Counted from the stretch's first letter, positions 24,386-33,616 are shown. The stretch: DNA of 64,000 nt from Candidatus Villigracilis propinquus (GCA_016714565.1 JADKDM010000013.1:62001-126000), one strand, 5' to 3'. Translations and numbers: made by a program. The notes: generated from the letters alone by a model not told the origin.

Positions 24386-25303
24386 ATGAAAAAGATTATC
24401 AATACCATTATCGTGACGTTGACCCTCTCGGCTCTTTTCTTAACCGGTTGCGGGTCTGCCCTTCAAAGCAGTGACAACGCTGTGAGAGTTCTCGCCTCTA
24501 CCACCTTCCTGGCAGATATTACCCAAAACGTGGCAGGTGATCGCCTAACCGTGGATTCCCTGCTCCCTGTCGGAGCAGACCCGCACGCCTATCAAGCCGC
24601 CCCTTCGGATGTGGCGAAGATATCCGAAAGCGATTTGCTCATTTTGAACGGTGTGGAATATGAACACTTCATCGAACCCTTGCTGGAAAATGCCGGTGGA
24701 GAAAGAATCATCATAACTGCCACGGCTGGCTTGACTCCAAATCAAATGGAAGATGAGGAGAATGCAGGTCAAATGGTGGGCGACCCACACATGTGGCTGG
24801 ACCCGAACCTCGTCATCACTTATGTGGAAAATATCCGCGATGGATTGATCGAAGTGGATGCGGAAGGCGCGGAAATATACAAAGCCAATGCGGATGCATA
24901 CATTGCGCAACTTAAAGAGTTGGACACATGGATCGTGGAGCAGGTGGACACCATCCCCGCAGAGCGCCGTTTGCTGGTGACCAATCACGAAGCGGTTGGG
25001 TACTTCGCAGAGCGCTATGGTTTTGAGGTGGTGGGCGCGGTCATCCCCAGCCTGAGCACGGACGCTGGAACTTCCGCGAAGGAAATGTCCGCGTTGATCG
25101 AGCAGATCAAATCCTCTGGCGCGCCTGCCATCTTCCTCGGCGAAGTGGAAAATGCCGACCTCGCGAACCAGATCGCGGAAGAAGCAGGCGTGAAGGTGGT
25201 GGACAACCTCTACCTCGAATCCCTGACCGATGGCGAACCCGCCGCGACTTACATTGATATGATGAAACATAATGTGACAAGTATTGTGGAAGGTTTGAAG
25301 TAA
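24386..25303 (+). CDS. znuA: Zinc/manganese ABC transporter substrate-binding lipoprotein
   Basis: A 305-residue cluster A-I (TroA-fold) metal-binding lipoprotein. The signal ends in LTGC (Cys 22). Metal ligands are visible in VGADPHAYQAAPSD (His about 70), DPHMWLDPN (His about 134) and TNHEAVGYFAERYGF (His about 198), with the last acidic ligand region near the C-terminus. The His-rich loop of high-affinity zinc proteins is absent, so manganese is possible. AGGAG precedes the ATG, 52 bases after the regulator. Confidence 0.88.
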   Translation: MKKIINTIIVTLTLSALFLTGCGSALQSSDNAVRVLASTTFLADITQNVAGDRLTVDSLLPVGADPHAYQAAPSDVAKISESDLLILNGVEYEHFIEPLLENAGGERIIITATAGLTPNQMEDEENAGQMVGDPHMWLDPNLVITYVENIRDGLIEVDAEGAEIYKANADAYIAQLKELDTWIVEQVDTIPAERRLLVTNHEAVGYFAERYGFEVVGAVIPSLSTDAGTSAKEMSALIEQIKSSGAPAIFLGEVENADLANQIAEEAGVKVVDNLYLESLTDGEPAATYIDMMKHNVTSIVEGLK

Positions 25304-25336
25304 GATAGAAGAGAAATTGGAGCGTCGGTAATTCTG

Positions 25337-25376
25337 GGTCGAGTAATTCCTCGCTATCGCTCGGAATTACTCGACC
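25337..25376. repeat. Palindromic repeat GGTCGAGTAATTCC with CGCTATCGCTC loop
   Basis: Fourteen-base arms GGTCGAGTAATTCC/GGAATTACTCGACC surround a TCGCTATCGCTC loop. It lies in the gap between binding-protein and ATPase genes. A similar loop occurs at 100-120, and CTACTCGACCACC recurs at 32873. Confidence 0.8.
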
Positions 25377-25407
25377 ACCAATCATAAATCTGAAATCGCA
25401 GATTGAA

Positions 25408-26202
25408 ATGACACATACACCTCATCGACTCGAAATCGAAAACATCAGCATTGGATATGGCGAAAAGATCATCATGCGGGACTTGAGCTTTCAAGTTCCG
25501 CATGGCGCGCGTGTGGCTGTGGTTGGGCCAAACGGCGCGGGCAAATCCACGTTGTTCAAAGCGCTGGTGGGAATTCTGCCCCTGCAAAGTGGACGTATTC
25601 TGATCCACGGAGAAACGCTTGGTACGCACAAGGATTGCGTGGCTTATATTCCCCAGCGCGAAGATGTGGACTGGCGTTTCCCCGTCACCGTCAGCGATGT
25701 GGTGATGATGGGGCGCTTTGGTCAGATGGGTTGGTTGAACCGTCCATCGAAGGCGGATAAGCAGCTTGTCCGCAAAAGTATGGAACAAATGGGAATTGGC
25801 GACCTGGCGAATCATTCCATTGGTCAGCTCTCCGGCGGACAGCAGCAGCGTGCTTTTCTGGCGCGTGCCATTGCACAGGAACCGCACATCCTTTTGATGG
25901 ATGAGCCGTTCACTGGAGTGGATGTGACCACGCAGGAAACCACTCTCAACCTGCTCGATCATTTGCGTGACCAGCATGTGACGGCAATTGTTTCCACGCA
26001 TGATCTCAACTTGGCGGCTTCGCGGTTCGACCTTGTGCTGTTGTTAAACCATAAACTCATTGCATTCGGTACGCCGCAGGAAGTTTTCATCAAAGAGAAT
26101 CTGGCGCAGGCGTTTGGGAATTCGTTGCTGGTGATGGAAAATGGAATGATGCTTGTTGATGAATGCTGTCCGCCGGATGAACAATTTGCGGGCAGTGAGT
26201 GA
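25408..26202 (+). CDS. znuC: Metal ABC transporter ATP-binding protein
   Basis: A 264-residue ATPase with Walker A GPNGAGKST (near residue 44), Q-loop IPQREDVDW, signature LSGGQ, Walker B LLMDEPFTGVD and H-loop STHD. The QREDVDWRFPVTV segment is characteristic of manganese/zinc importers (MntB/ZnuC/SitB group). The SD is weak, and the 104-base gap upstream holds a palindromic repeat. It works with the permease at 26646. Confidence 0.9.
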   Translation: MTHTPHRLEIENISIGYGEKIIMRDLSFQVPHGARVAVVGPNGAGKSTLFKALVGILPLQSGRILIHGETLGTHKDCVAYIPQREDVDWRFPVTVSDVVMMGRFGQMGWLNRPSKADKQLVRKSMEQMGIGDLANHSIGQLSGGQQQRAFLARAIAQEPHILLMDEPFTGVDVTTQETTLNLLDHLRDQHVTAIVSTHDLNLAASRFDLVLLLNHKLIAFGTPQEVFIKENLAQAFGNSLLVMENGMMLVDECCPPDEQFAGSE

Positions 26203-26268
26203 AGATCGTTTGACGGCAATGGATATTTTGAATACTGCCTTATTTATGAATCACAAAAGGAAAAAAAC

Positions 26269-26649
26269 ATGGACGAAAAAATTCTTAAAGACAGAACGAA
26301 ACAATTGGGGATCGCGATCGTAAAAGAGATAAATAAGTTGCCGCGCTCGCTGGCAGCGGAAGTGATCGCAAAAAAACTGGTGAGATCGGGCACATCCATT
26401 GGACTGACCTATCAGGCGGCCAGCCGCGCAAAGTCAAAGCCCGATATGATCGACGAATTGAAAGTTGTTAGAGATGAATGCAACGAGACAATCTACTGGC
26501 TCGATCTTCTGACCGAAACCGGGCTGGTTACGAGCTATCAGGTTGCAGATGTGTACAAGGAAGCCGGTGAAATTCTTGCCGAGATCGCATCTTCCATCAA
26601 AACGTTGAGAAACCATAAAACTGTAAACAAAAAATCGCAGAACAAATGA
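26269..26649 (+). CDS. Four-helix-bundle protein (S23/IVP-like, TIGR02436 type)
   Basis: A 126-residue all-helical soluble protein. NKLPRSLAAEVIAKKLVRSGTSIGLTYQAAS... and the later DELKVVRDECNETIYWLDLL match the four-helix-bundle family first seen in 23S rRNA intervening sequences. AAGGAAAAAAAC precedes the ATG, and the last codon overlaps the permease ATG (ATGA). These proteins usually appear alone or in rRNA inserts; here one lies within a metal-importer operon between ATPase and permease. Its role is unknown. Confidence 0.85.
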   Translation: MDEKILKDRTKQLGIAIVKEINKLPRSLAAEVIAKKLVRSGTSIGLTYQAASRAKSKPDMIDELKVVRDECNETIYWLDLLTETGLVTSYQVADVYKEAGEILAEIASSIKTLRNHKTVNKKSQNK

Positions 26650-27461
26650 GTTTTCTTCTTGAACCGCTGACATATCAATTCATGCAGCGCGGACTGCTTG
26701 CCTCGGTCATCGTCGGTGTGCTGTGCGCGGTGATGGGGACGTACGTTGTCCTGCGCGGCATGGCGTTTCTCGGTGACGCCATGGCGCACGCCATTTTGCC
26801 CGGCGTGGCAATCGCCTACATCTTCAAAGGGGATCTGCTCATCGGCGCGGGGGTTGCTGCAATTGCGGTTGCATTGATCATCGGGTTGTTTAGCAAAGGC
26901 GGCGCAGTCAAGGAAGATACTGCCATTGGCATTATGTTCGCGGCGGCGCTCTCGCTGGGCGTGGCGCTCATCAGCACCATGCAAACCTACGCCGTGGACT
27001 TGTCTCACATTTTGTTCGGCAATGTGCTGGGCGTCAGTCCGTCTGATCTGTGGTTGATCGGCGGATTGAGTTTTGCGATTCTGCTGACGGTGGGATTGCT
27101 CTTCAAGCCATTCCTCGTCATTTCGTTTGACCCGGTTCTCGCTGCGACCTTGCGCCTGCCAGCCGAACTATTGAGAAATCTCATGCTGGTACTTTTAGCT
27201 CTGACGGTGGTGGTATCTCTGCAGACCGTTGGAGTCAGCCTTGCGGCGGCCATGCTGGTGACGCCTGCCGCCACAGCCTATTTGCTCACCCGCCGCCTGC
27301 TGCCGATGATGATGGTCTCTGCTTTGATCGGCGCATTGTCTTCCATCATTGGGCTGTATCTGAGTTATTACTTCAACATTGTTTCAGGGTCTGCCATTGT
27401 GTTGACGGCTACCATGTTCTTCATGCTTGCCTTCTTGTGGAAACGCTTTCGCGGAACGTAG
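26646..27461 (+). CDS. znuB: Metal ABC transporter permease
   Basis: A 271-residue integral membrane protein of the ABC-3 family with about eight helices. LVVLRGMAFLGDAMAHAILPG-like sequence (here YVVLRGMAFLGDAMAHA) and VGVSLAAAMLVTPAATAYLL are diagnostic of ZnuB/MntC-type permeases. It overlaps the four-helix-bundle gene by 4 bases. It completes a zinc or manganese importer controlled by the Fur-family regulator upstream. Confidence 0.9.
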   Translation: MSFLLEPLTYQFMQRGLLASVIVGVLCAVMGTYVVLRGMAFLGDAMAHAILPGVAIAYIFKGDLLIGAGVAAIAVALIIGLFSKGGAVKEDTAIGIMFAAALSLGVALISTMQTYAVDLSHILFGNVLGVSPSDLWLIGGLSFAILLTVGLLFKPFLVISFDPVLAATLRLPAELLRNLMLVLLALTVVVSLQTVGVSLAAAMLVTPAATAYLLTRRLLPMMMVSALIGALSSIIGLYLSYYFNIVSGSAIVLTATMFFMLAFLWKRFRGT

Positions 27462-27498
27462 TACTTATTGGTGAACGGGTTTATCCCCCTTAAGTTCA

Positions 27499-27526
27499 TT
27501 GTGAAAATATTTTCTGTACATATAAT
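27499..27526 (+). promoter_or_regulatory. Sigma70-type promoter for the SRPBCC gene
   Basis: TTGTGA, a 16-base spacer and TATAAT. The start would lie near 27533, about 30 bases before the ATG with its AAAGGAGAAA site. Confidence 0.7.
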
Positions 27527-27565
27527 GAAATTACTTATTCATATAACCCAAAGGAGAAATAAACC

Positions 27566-28006
27566 ATGGCCCTTATCGAAACTTCCATCAAGATCAACGC
27601 AACCCCTGAGAAGATATTTTCTTATGTCTCAAGCCTCGACAGCCTAAAGAATGAATATGTTGTCGGTGTTGAAGCGGATGGCCCGATGCAGCTCGGCACG
27701 AAGATCAAAACCAAGATCAAGGCAATGAACGGCGTGGAGAACGTCATCACCTCTGAGGTGATCGCTTATGAAGCCAATAAGCTGTTTGGCACCAAGACCT
27801 TCGCCGCCCCGCCCGCCTCAGACGTGGTCAGCACCTACATCCTCGAAGGGGATGGCAGCGGCACCAAAGTGACCATGCAGACCGAAGCCGTGCTCATGCC
27901 CGCGGGAATGCCGTCCATGCCGGGGATGGAAGATATGATCAAGAAGCAGATGGTCGCTGGCTACAACACTGCTCTTGAGGCGTTGAAAAAGAAATTGGAA
28001 GGGTAA
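27566..28006 (+). CDS. SRPBCC (START-like, CoxG-type) protein
   Basis: A 146-residue helix-grip protein. It starts ALIETSIKINATPEKIFSYV, typical of polyketide-cyclase/CoxG-like proteins that hold a hydrophobic ligand in a deep cavity, and ends in a long helix (MIKKQMVAGYNTALEALKKK). An excellent SD (AAAGGAG) and its own promoter and terminator make it a single-gene unit. No partner that would define the ligand is adjacent. Confidence 0.82.
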   Translation: MALIETSIKINATPEKIFSYVSSLDSLKNEYVVGVEADGPMQLGTKIKTKIKAMNGVENVITSEVIAYEANKLFGTKTFAAPPASDVVSTYILEGDGSGTKVTMQTEAVLMPAGMPSMPGMEDMIKKQMVAGYNTALEALKKKLEG

Positions 28007-28050
28007 ACAGGCCAGAGCGCGGAAAGAAGCGTTTTTGCGGCATTGAAATT

Positions 28051-28091
28051 CGATCCTCTCGTTGAAAAATCCAACGGGAGGATTTTTTTCT
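28051..28091 (+). terminator. Intrinsic terminator after the SRPBCC gene
   Basis: GATCCTCTCGTTG and CAACGGGAGGATT pair (one G-U) and are followed by seven Ts. Confidence 0.88.
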
Positions 28092-28110
28092 CTACGGTAG
28101 AATTGTCCCC

Positions 28111-29598
28111 ATGCGAAATCAACATAAAACAACCCTGGCCTTGTTGCTGATCCTTCTTGTTTCGGCTTGCTCCTCCGCGCAACCCACGGAAGCGCCTGCG
28201 CCGACTGCTGCGCATACTGTTCCATCTGTCACCGAGACGCTCGCGCTGCCATCAGAAACTCCAACACCAACCAATACACCTGTCCCGCTGCTGGAGCGGG
28301 CGCAATATAAAATGGATACGCTCATTGATTACGACGCGCACACCGTTACTGTGACCGAAACCATTTTGTACCCGAACCTGACAGGCAATCAATTGAACAC
28401 GCTGGTCATTGCCATTGTCCCGAATCTTTGGCAGGATAGTTTCAGCCTGACGAGTCTTTCCATTGACGGCGCGCCAACGACAACCTATTCTCTTGCGGGG
28501 CAGAGACTCGATATTGCCCTGTCTTCTTTTGTGCCTGCGGGAAGTCTCATCGAAATTGGAATTCAATACACGTTGGCGCTTCCGTTTGCCGAACAGGAAG
28601 ACCCGGGAGTATCACGCCCGCGCATTTATGGGTACACCTCACGCCAGTTGAATCTCACGAACTGGTATCCCTTCGTTGTGCCATTCATCAACGGCGAGTG
28701 GGTTTTGCATGAGCCGTGGGTTTATGGCGAACATCTGGTGTATGACGCGGCAGACTACGAAGTGAATGTAAAGTTCGTGGAGACTGCCTTCACGCCTATC
28801 GTTGCTGCCAGCGGAGTTGCCGAACCGCAAGCCGATTCCACCCGCTACACTATCACCTCGGCGCGGACATTTGCTCTCGCTGCCAGCCGCGAGTTTCAAG
28901 TTTCGAGCACGCAAGTGGGTGACATAAATATTTCCAGCTATTATTTCCCTTTCAACGAAGCGGGCGGGCAGGCTGCATTGCAAACTACCGCTGAATCTGT
29001 GCAGGTGTTTGGTCAAAAGTTCGGGCCGTATCCGCACAAGTCACTTGCCATTGTGATGGGTGACTTCAACGACGGCATGGAATATTCCGCCTTCTTTTAT
29101 CTCAGCAAGGATTTCTATAATCTCTACGACGGCACGCCCGCGAACTACCTCACCTTTGTAGCGGCGCACGAGACCGCGCATCAATGGTGGTTTGAGCAGG
29201 TAGCCAGCGACCAGGCATTGCAGCCCTGGGTGGACGAATCTCTTTCGGCGTATTCCGAGCGTGTGTATTACGAAAGCGTGCATCCAGACCTTGTCAGTTG
29301 GTGGTGGACGTACCGCATTGATTTTTACGATCCACAGGGTTTCGTGGATATTCCCATTTACGAAGGGCAGGGCTTCCGTCCCTACACCAACGCAACCTAT
29401 TTTCAGGGCGCAAAGTTCCTTGAAAAACTCCGCGAGCGAATCGGCGACGAAGCCTTCTATGCCTTCCTGCAAGATTATCTCGCGCAAAGCCGCGGCAAGA
29501 TCGTCACGGCCAATGACTTCTTCCGCATCCTCAGCCAGCACACCAGCGCGGACTACTCCGACCTCGTGCGCCAATATTTCCAGAACATTTACCAATGA
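28111..29598 (+). CDS. M1-type zinc metallopeptidase lipoprotein, copy 1
   Basis: A 495-residue exported protein with lipobox VSAC (Cys about 20), a Pro/Thr-rich linker, a beta domain and a gluzincin catalytic domain. The zinc site is AAHETAHQWWF (His about 354) with the third ligand Glu in WVDESLSAYSE. The GxMEN exopeptidase motif is replaced by NDGMEYSAFFY. Its stop overlaps the ATG of a close paralogue. It is probably a surface aminopeptidase-like enzyme. Confidence 0.85.
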   Translation: MRNQHKTTLALLLILLVSACSSAQPTEAPAPTAAHTVPSVTETLALPSETPTPTNTPVPLLERAQYKMDTLIDYDAHTVTVTETILYPNLTGNQLNTLVIAIVPNLWQDSFSLTSLSIDGAPTTTYSLAGQRLDIALSSFVPAGSLIEIGIQYTLALPFAEQEDPGVSRPRIYGYTSRQLNLTNWYPFVVPFINGEWVLHEPWVYGEHLVYDAADYEVNVKFVETAFTPIVAASGVAEPQADSTRYTITSARTFALAASREFQVSSTQVGDINISSYYFPFNEAGGQAALQTTAESVQVFGQKFGPYPHKSLAIVMGDFNDGMEYSAFFYLSKDFYNLYDGTPANYLTFVAAHETAHQWWFEQVASDQALQPWVDESLSAYSERVYYESVHPDLVSWWWTYRIDFYDPQGFVDIPIYEGQGFRPYTNATYFQGAKFLEKLRERIGDEAFYAFLQDYLAQSRGKIVTANDFFRILSQHTSADYSDLVRQYFQNIYQ

Positions 29599-31187
29599 TG
29601 AAATCAGCATTCAGCGTTCGGCGTTTAGCTTTTTATTTTTTGCTTCTCACTCTTCTCGCTTCCTGTGCGTCGCCGTCCCCAACCGCGCCCGTCTTCCCGA
29701 CCTTCGTCCTCATCACGCAAGACCCGAACGCATCGCCCACGCCCACACCGTTTCAACCCTCGGGTGAGATCAACACACCGCTTGCGACATTTACCCAGGC
29801 GCCGCCCGCCACAGCGACAGCGACCATCACACAGACTCCGCCCCCAACAAGTACCGCGCCTCCTCCGCCGCCGACAACTGATTCTGTTCCCCCAACATCT
29901 GCCCCGTCTGGAACAGCGTCCCGCACAAATTACATCCTCTACTCCACATTGGATTTTGCAGGCAAGACCATCACCACCGACCAGACGGTCCGCTATTACA
30001 ACAACACCGGCGTTTCGCTTTCCGAGATCGTGTTCTCTGTTCAGCCAAATCGATACGGCAGCACGTTCATCCTGAATTCCATTTCACAAGATGGGACAGC
30101 CCTCACATCCTATTCTCTCGACGGCCAGCGGATGACGGTCACCTTGCCTCAGCCTTTGCAGGCGGGTTCCGCCACAACCTTCGCGTTGAATTTCAAACTG
30201 AACATCCCGCAAAAACCTTCCGAGGGACTCTTCGGCTACGACTTCAACCAGATCAACCTTGTGGATTGGTATCCCTTCATCGTGCCGTATCAAGGCGGAT
30301 GGGTGTTGTACGATCCCATGCCGTGGGGCGAACATCTTGTTTACGACTCGTCTGATATTGAATTGAACATCAAAAAGGATTCGGATGTCATCATTGCGGC
30401 GGGAGCAACCCCAGACCAGAACGGTGAATGGTCTCGCTTCCGTATGTATGGTGCGCGCACGTTTGCATTTTCAGCCAGTGATGATTTCCTCGTTTCTGAA
30501 TCAACCACGGGGAATACTGTTATCCGATCGTATTATTTCGATGGATACAAAACCGGCGGGGAAGGGATCCTGAATTTGGGCACGCAAGCCGTTGAAACCT
30601 TCTCGGCACAATTTGCGCCGTACCCGCATCAGACACTTGCCATCGTCCAAACAGATCTGCATGACGGCATGGAATATGATGGGCTGGTCTTCCTCGCCAC
30701 GGAGTTTTACGGTCAATACACGGGCGGCTCGCGTGGAAATTTAGCCACGATCGGCGTGCATGAGATCGCGCATCAATGGTGGTTTGGATTGGTCGGCAGC
30801 GACCACGCCATCGAACCCTGGCTGGATGAAGCGCTGGCAACCTACAGCGAGCGCATCTTTTACGAGAACAATTATCCCGCCAACATCAGTTGGTGGTGGC
30901 GCTACCGGGTGGATTACTTCGACCCCACCGGCTACGTGGACACCAGCATCTACAACGGCGGTTCATTCCGCTTGTATACGAACGCGGTCTATCTTAGAGG
31001 CGCGCACTTTTTGGACGATCTCCGCGAGCGGATGGGGTATGGCAATTTCTCCAAATTCATCAAGGAATATGCCCGCCGTTATTCCCACGGACGCGCCACC
31101 TCGGCGGATTTCTTCGCTCTCGTCCGCGAGACGATTAATGTGGATATTAGCGATCTGCAGCGAATTTATTTCGCGGGTTCGTATTAA
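29595..31187 (+). CDS. M1-type zinc metallopeptidase lipoprotein, copy 2
   Basis: A 530-residue paralogue of the preceding gene, translationally coupled to it (ATGA). It has lipobox LASC, a long Thr/Pro linker (PPPTSTAPPPPPTTDS), and catalytic VHEIAHQWWF with WLDEALATYSE. HDGMEYDGLVF replaces the GxMEN motif. The beginning (29602-29629) is four exact heptamers, AATCAGC-ATTCAGC-GTTCGGC-GTTTAGC, which encode part of the signal peptide. Substrate peptides are unknown. Confidence 0.85.
   Translation: MMKSAFSVRRLAFYFLLLTLLASCASPSPTAPVFPTFVLITQDPNASPTPTPFQPSGEINTPLATFTQAPPATATATITQTPPPTSTAPPPPPTTDSVPPTSAPSGTASRTNYILYSTLDFAGKTITTDQTVRYYNNTGVSLSEIVFSVQPNRYGSTFILNSISQDGTALTSYSLDGQRMTVTLPQPLQAGSATTFALNFKLNIPQKPSEGLFGYDFNQINLVDWYPFIVPYQGGWVLYDPMPWGEHLVYDSSDIELNIKKDSDVIIAAGATPDQNGEWSRFRMYGARTFAFSASDDFLVSESTTGNTVIRSYYFDGYKTGGEGILNLGTQAVETFSAQFAPYPHQTLAIVQTDLHDGMEYDGLVFLATEFYGQYTGGSRGNLATIGVHEIAHQWWFGLVGSDHAIEPWLDEALATYSERIFYENNYPANISWWWRYRVDYFDPTGYVDTSIYNGGSFRLYTNAVYLRGAHFLDDLRERMGYGNFSKFIKEYARRYSHGRATSADFFALVRETINVDISDLQRIYFAGSY
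29602..29629 (+). repeat. Heptamer array within the signal-peptide codons
   Basis: AATCAGC, ATTCAGC, GTTCGGC and GTTTAGC are four adjacent 7-base units sharing T at position 3 and GC at the end. Confidence 0.75.
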
Positions 31188-31200
31188 CAACCTTTTATAT

Positions 31201-31295
31201 GTCATTCTGAGCGAAGCGACACTTGCGCCGTGCGCCAGCGCGGTGAGAATCTCGGATTTCAGAAGTAGAGACCCTTCGCTATCGCTCAGGGTGAC
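31201..31295. repeat. Palindromic repeat family C (GTCATTCTGAGCGAAGCG...) with nested 27-bp module
   Basis: GTCATTCTGAGCGAAGCG at the left end is inverted against CGCTATCGCTCAGGGTGAC at the right end. Inside, 31219-31245 is a 27-base module also present at 67-93 and 35421-35447. No gene is visible. Confidence 0.8.
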
Positions 31296-31313
31296 ATTAG
31301 GCAAGGACTCCCC

Positions 31314-31994
31314 ATGAACCGACCCTACACCTTTATCAACGTCGCCATGACAGCGGATGGAAAGATAGACACCTTCGAGCGCAAAGGCTCTGCGATTTCA
31401 TCCAAACGGGATAAGGAGCGCGTGGATCAACTGCGCGCCGCGGCGGATGGAATCCTTGTCGGGGGGAGGACGCTGCTCGACGAGCAACCCAAGCTCACAG
31501 TTAAGTCTGAGGCGCTGCGTGAGGGCAGAGTCCAGCGCGGGGTGTCGCCGAATCCAGTTAAAGTGGGAGTGGCAACCGTCGCAGACATTTCCCCGGATTC
31601 TGATTTTATTAAGGCAGGGCCTGCGCGAGTCGTAATATTTACCACATCCCAGACATCTATAAAACAGCTTGAGAGCCTGCGCGCGCTGGGCGTTGAAGTA
31701 TTTGTTGACGAGTCTCCCCGCGTTGACCTGAATAAGATGATGCTCACGCTGAAAAGAATCGGCGTAGACAATTTGATGGTGGAAGGCGGCGGGACAATGA
31801 ATTTTGAATTGATGCGCCTCGGTCTTGTGGATGAGTTGACCATGTATGTTGCGCCGATGATCTTCGGCGGCGCAGGTGCCCCCACACTTGCGGATGGAAT
31901 TGGCGTACCGCGCGATGCGGCACTTGCGATGAAGCTGATCGATGTTGAAAAATGGGAAGATGGCGGGGTCTTTCTGCGATACAAATTTGAGTAG
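31314..31994 (+). CDS. RibD C-terminal-type reductase (riboflavin pathway)
   Basis: A 226-residue dihydrofolate-reductase-fold protein. It contains VAMTADGKIDT, ILVGGRTLLDEQPKLTV and VEGGGTMNFELMRLGLVDE, as in stand-alone 2,5-diamino-6-ribosylamino-pyrimidinone phosphate reductases and the C-terminal half of RibD. It would use NADPH to reduce the ribose of a riboflavin precursor. The ribA gene lies 61 bases downstream, which supports this role; the deaminase half is absent. Confidence 0.85.
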   Translation: MNRPYTFINVAMTADGKIDTFERKGSAISSKRDKERVDQLRAAADGILVGGRTLLDEQPKLTVKSEALREGRVQRGVSPNPVKVGVATVADISPDSDFIKAGPARVVIFTTSQTSIKQLESLRALGVEVFVDESPRVDLNKMMLTLKRIGVDNLMVEGGGTMNFELMRLGLVDELTMYVAPMIFGGAGAPTLADGIGVPRDAALAMKLIDVEKWEDGGVFLRYKFE

Positions 31995-32055
31995 CACAAT
32001 TTGAGGTTTGATAGGGGCTGCCCATCTGCCAAATTTTGCTACAAATGAGGAAACC

Positions 32056-32815
32056 ATGTCTGGATTTACACACGAACAAATTGAACTATTACTGGAAGAA
32101 GATTGCTGCCATGAATGTGAAGGCTATGGCGAAGATAAAATTTGCGTCCACATTGAGGCGATAGCGGAACTGCCCTCCCGCTTTGGCGATTTTCATATCG
32201 TCGCGTTTTCGAACAACCAGGATGGCAAGGAACATGTTGCCATCATCAAGGGCGAAGTGCTTGGCGCAGAGGATGTGCCGGTGCGTTTGCATTCCGAATG
32301 TTTGACCGGTGATGTCATCGGCTCGCTGCGCTGCGATTGTCGCGACCAGCTTGAAGCCGCGCTGAAAAAGATCGGCGAAATGGAAACAGGGCGTTGTGCT
32401 TTATCTTCGTCAGGAAGGCCGCGGCATTGGCCTCACCAACAAGATCCGCGCCTACAGCTTGCAGGATGCCGGTCTCGATACCGTGGAAGCGAATCTTGCG
32501 CTCGGCTTCCGTGACGACGAGCGCGATTACGCCGTTGCCGCGCACATGCTGCACTCGCTGAAAATCCAGTCCATTCAACTGATGACCAACAACCCGAAGA
32601 AGATCGACCAGCTCGTGCAGCACGGCGTGAAGGTCAACCAGCGCCTGCCGCACGTTTTGCCGAGCAATGAGCACAACCGTTTCTATCTCGAAACCAAGGT
32701 CGCCAAATCCGGTCACATGATCGATTTTCGCGGCAAGGAGCATCTGCCTGAGCAGCGCGAGCCTGTCATTGTTAAAGGCATGACCGAGTCGCAGATCAAA
32801 GCGTTGTATGACTAG
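32056..32815 (+). CDS. ribA: GTP cyclohydrolase II, frameshifted
   Basis: It makes the first riboflavin intermediate from GTP. The first frame (from ATG 32056 with GAGGAAACC upstream) holds the zinc cysteines in HSECLTGDVIGSLRCDC. The second frame, ending at 32815, holds VVLYLRQEGRGIGLTNKIRA and the C-terminal NNPKK segment. The break is at GGG 32389-32391: removing one G restores METGVVLYLRQEG, so a homopolymer sequencing error is the best explanation. The N-terminus has an extra Cys-rich stretch (DCCHECEGYG). No DHBP synthase domain is fused. Confidence 0.88.
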
Positions 32816-32894
32816 TGGTCTCGATACGGCGGCGCAAGCGATTGGGTGAAGTTTGTATCATGTCCCGCCGCCTACTCGACCACCAGGTAAACCA

Positions 32895-33569
32895 ATGAAT
32901 CAAAAAACCATTGTGATTACAGGCGCGACGGGCGTGCTTGGAAATTTAGTTGCAAAAACTTTTGCAGAACGCGGCGATAACATTGTGCTGCTCAACCGCG
33001 ATCAAGTTAAATTGGATTCCCTGACTGCGAGTTTGAACCTGCCCACAGACAGAATCCACGCCCAAACCATTGACCTGCTCGATGCACAAGCGCTTCACGA
33101 CTCAGCCGAAGCGGTTCATTCCAAATTTGGCAGTATCCACGCTTTGATACATCTCGTCGGCGGGTGGGTTGGCGGCAAGACCATCCCTGAATCATCACGA
33201 GATGACCTTGAGCTTATGCTCAACCAGCATGTGTGGACGACGTTCAATCTCTTCCAATCTTTCGCGCCGCACATCGCCTCGGCTGGTTGGGGACGCGTCA
33301 TCATCGTCTCACAGCCTATAACGGTGAAGCCAACGGCAAAGTCCGCGATCTATGCGGCTGCCAAATCTGCACAGGAAAGCATGGCGTTGACTCTGGCCGA
33401 AGAATTCAAAGACAGCGGGTTGACCGCGAATATTATTCATGTAAAAGCAATTGACATTAAAGGGGATGGGAAAGGTACATCTCCCGCAGAGATCGTCGCT
33501 TCCATGCTCTACCTGTTTTCGGAAGAAGCGAACAAAGTCAACGGGATGAGGATTCCGTTGTACGGATAA
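32895..33569 (+). CDS. Short-chain dehydrogenase/reductase
   Basis: A 224-residue classical SDR with cofactor loop TGATGVLGN (near residue 10), NAD(P) region IHLVGG and active-site YAAAKSAQ (Tyr-x3-Lys, near residue 153), with the preceding Ser in IIVSQPIT. The ATG at 32895 is chosen over upstream in-frame codons that lie in a palindromic repeat. The substrate is not evident. Confidence 0.85.
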   Translation: MNQKTIVITGATGVLGNLVAKTFAERGDNIVLLNRDQVKLDSLTASLNLPTDRIHAQTIDLLDAQALHDSAEAVHSKFGSIHALIHLVGGWVGGKTIPESSRDDLELMLNQHVWTTFNLFQSFAPHIASAGWGRVIIVSQPITVKPTAKSAIYAAAKSAQESMALTLAEEFKDSGLTANIIHVKAIDIKGDGKGTSPAEIVASMLYLFSEEANKVNGMRIPLYG

Positions 33570-33616
33570 CCAAAATAAAATTATCTGGTATGGAAGGCTC
33601 TAAAACGCCCGTTAAT

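Noticed and set aside
31190..31313. FMN riboswitch upstream of the riboflavin genes
   Set aside because: The region is a palindromic repeat and lacks the conserved FMN-element sequences.
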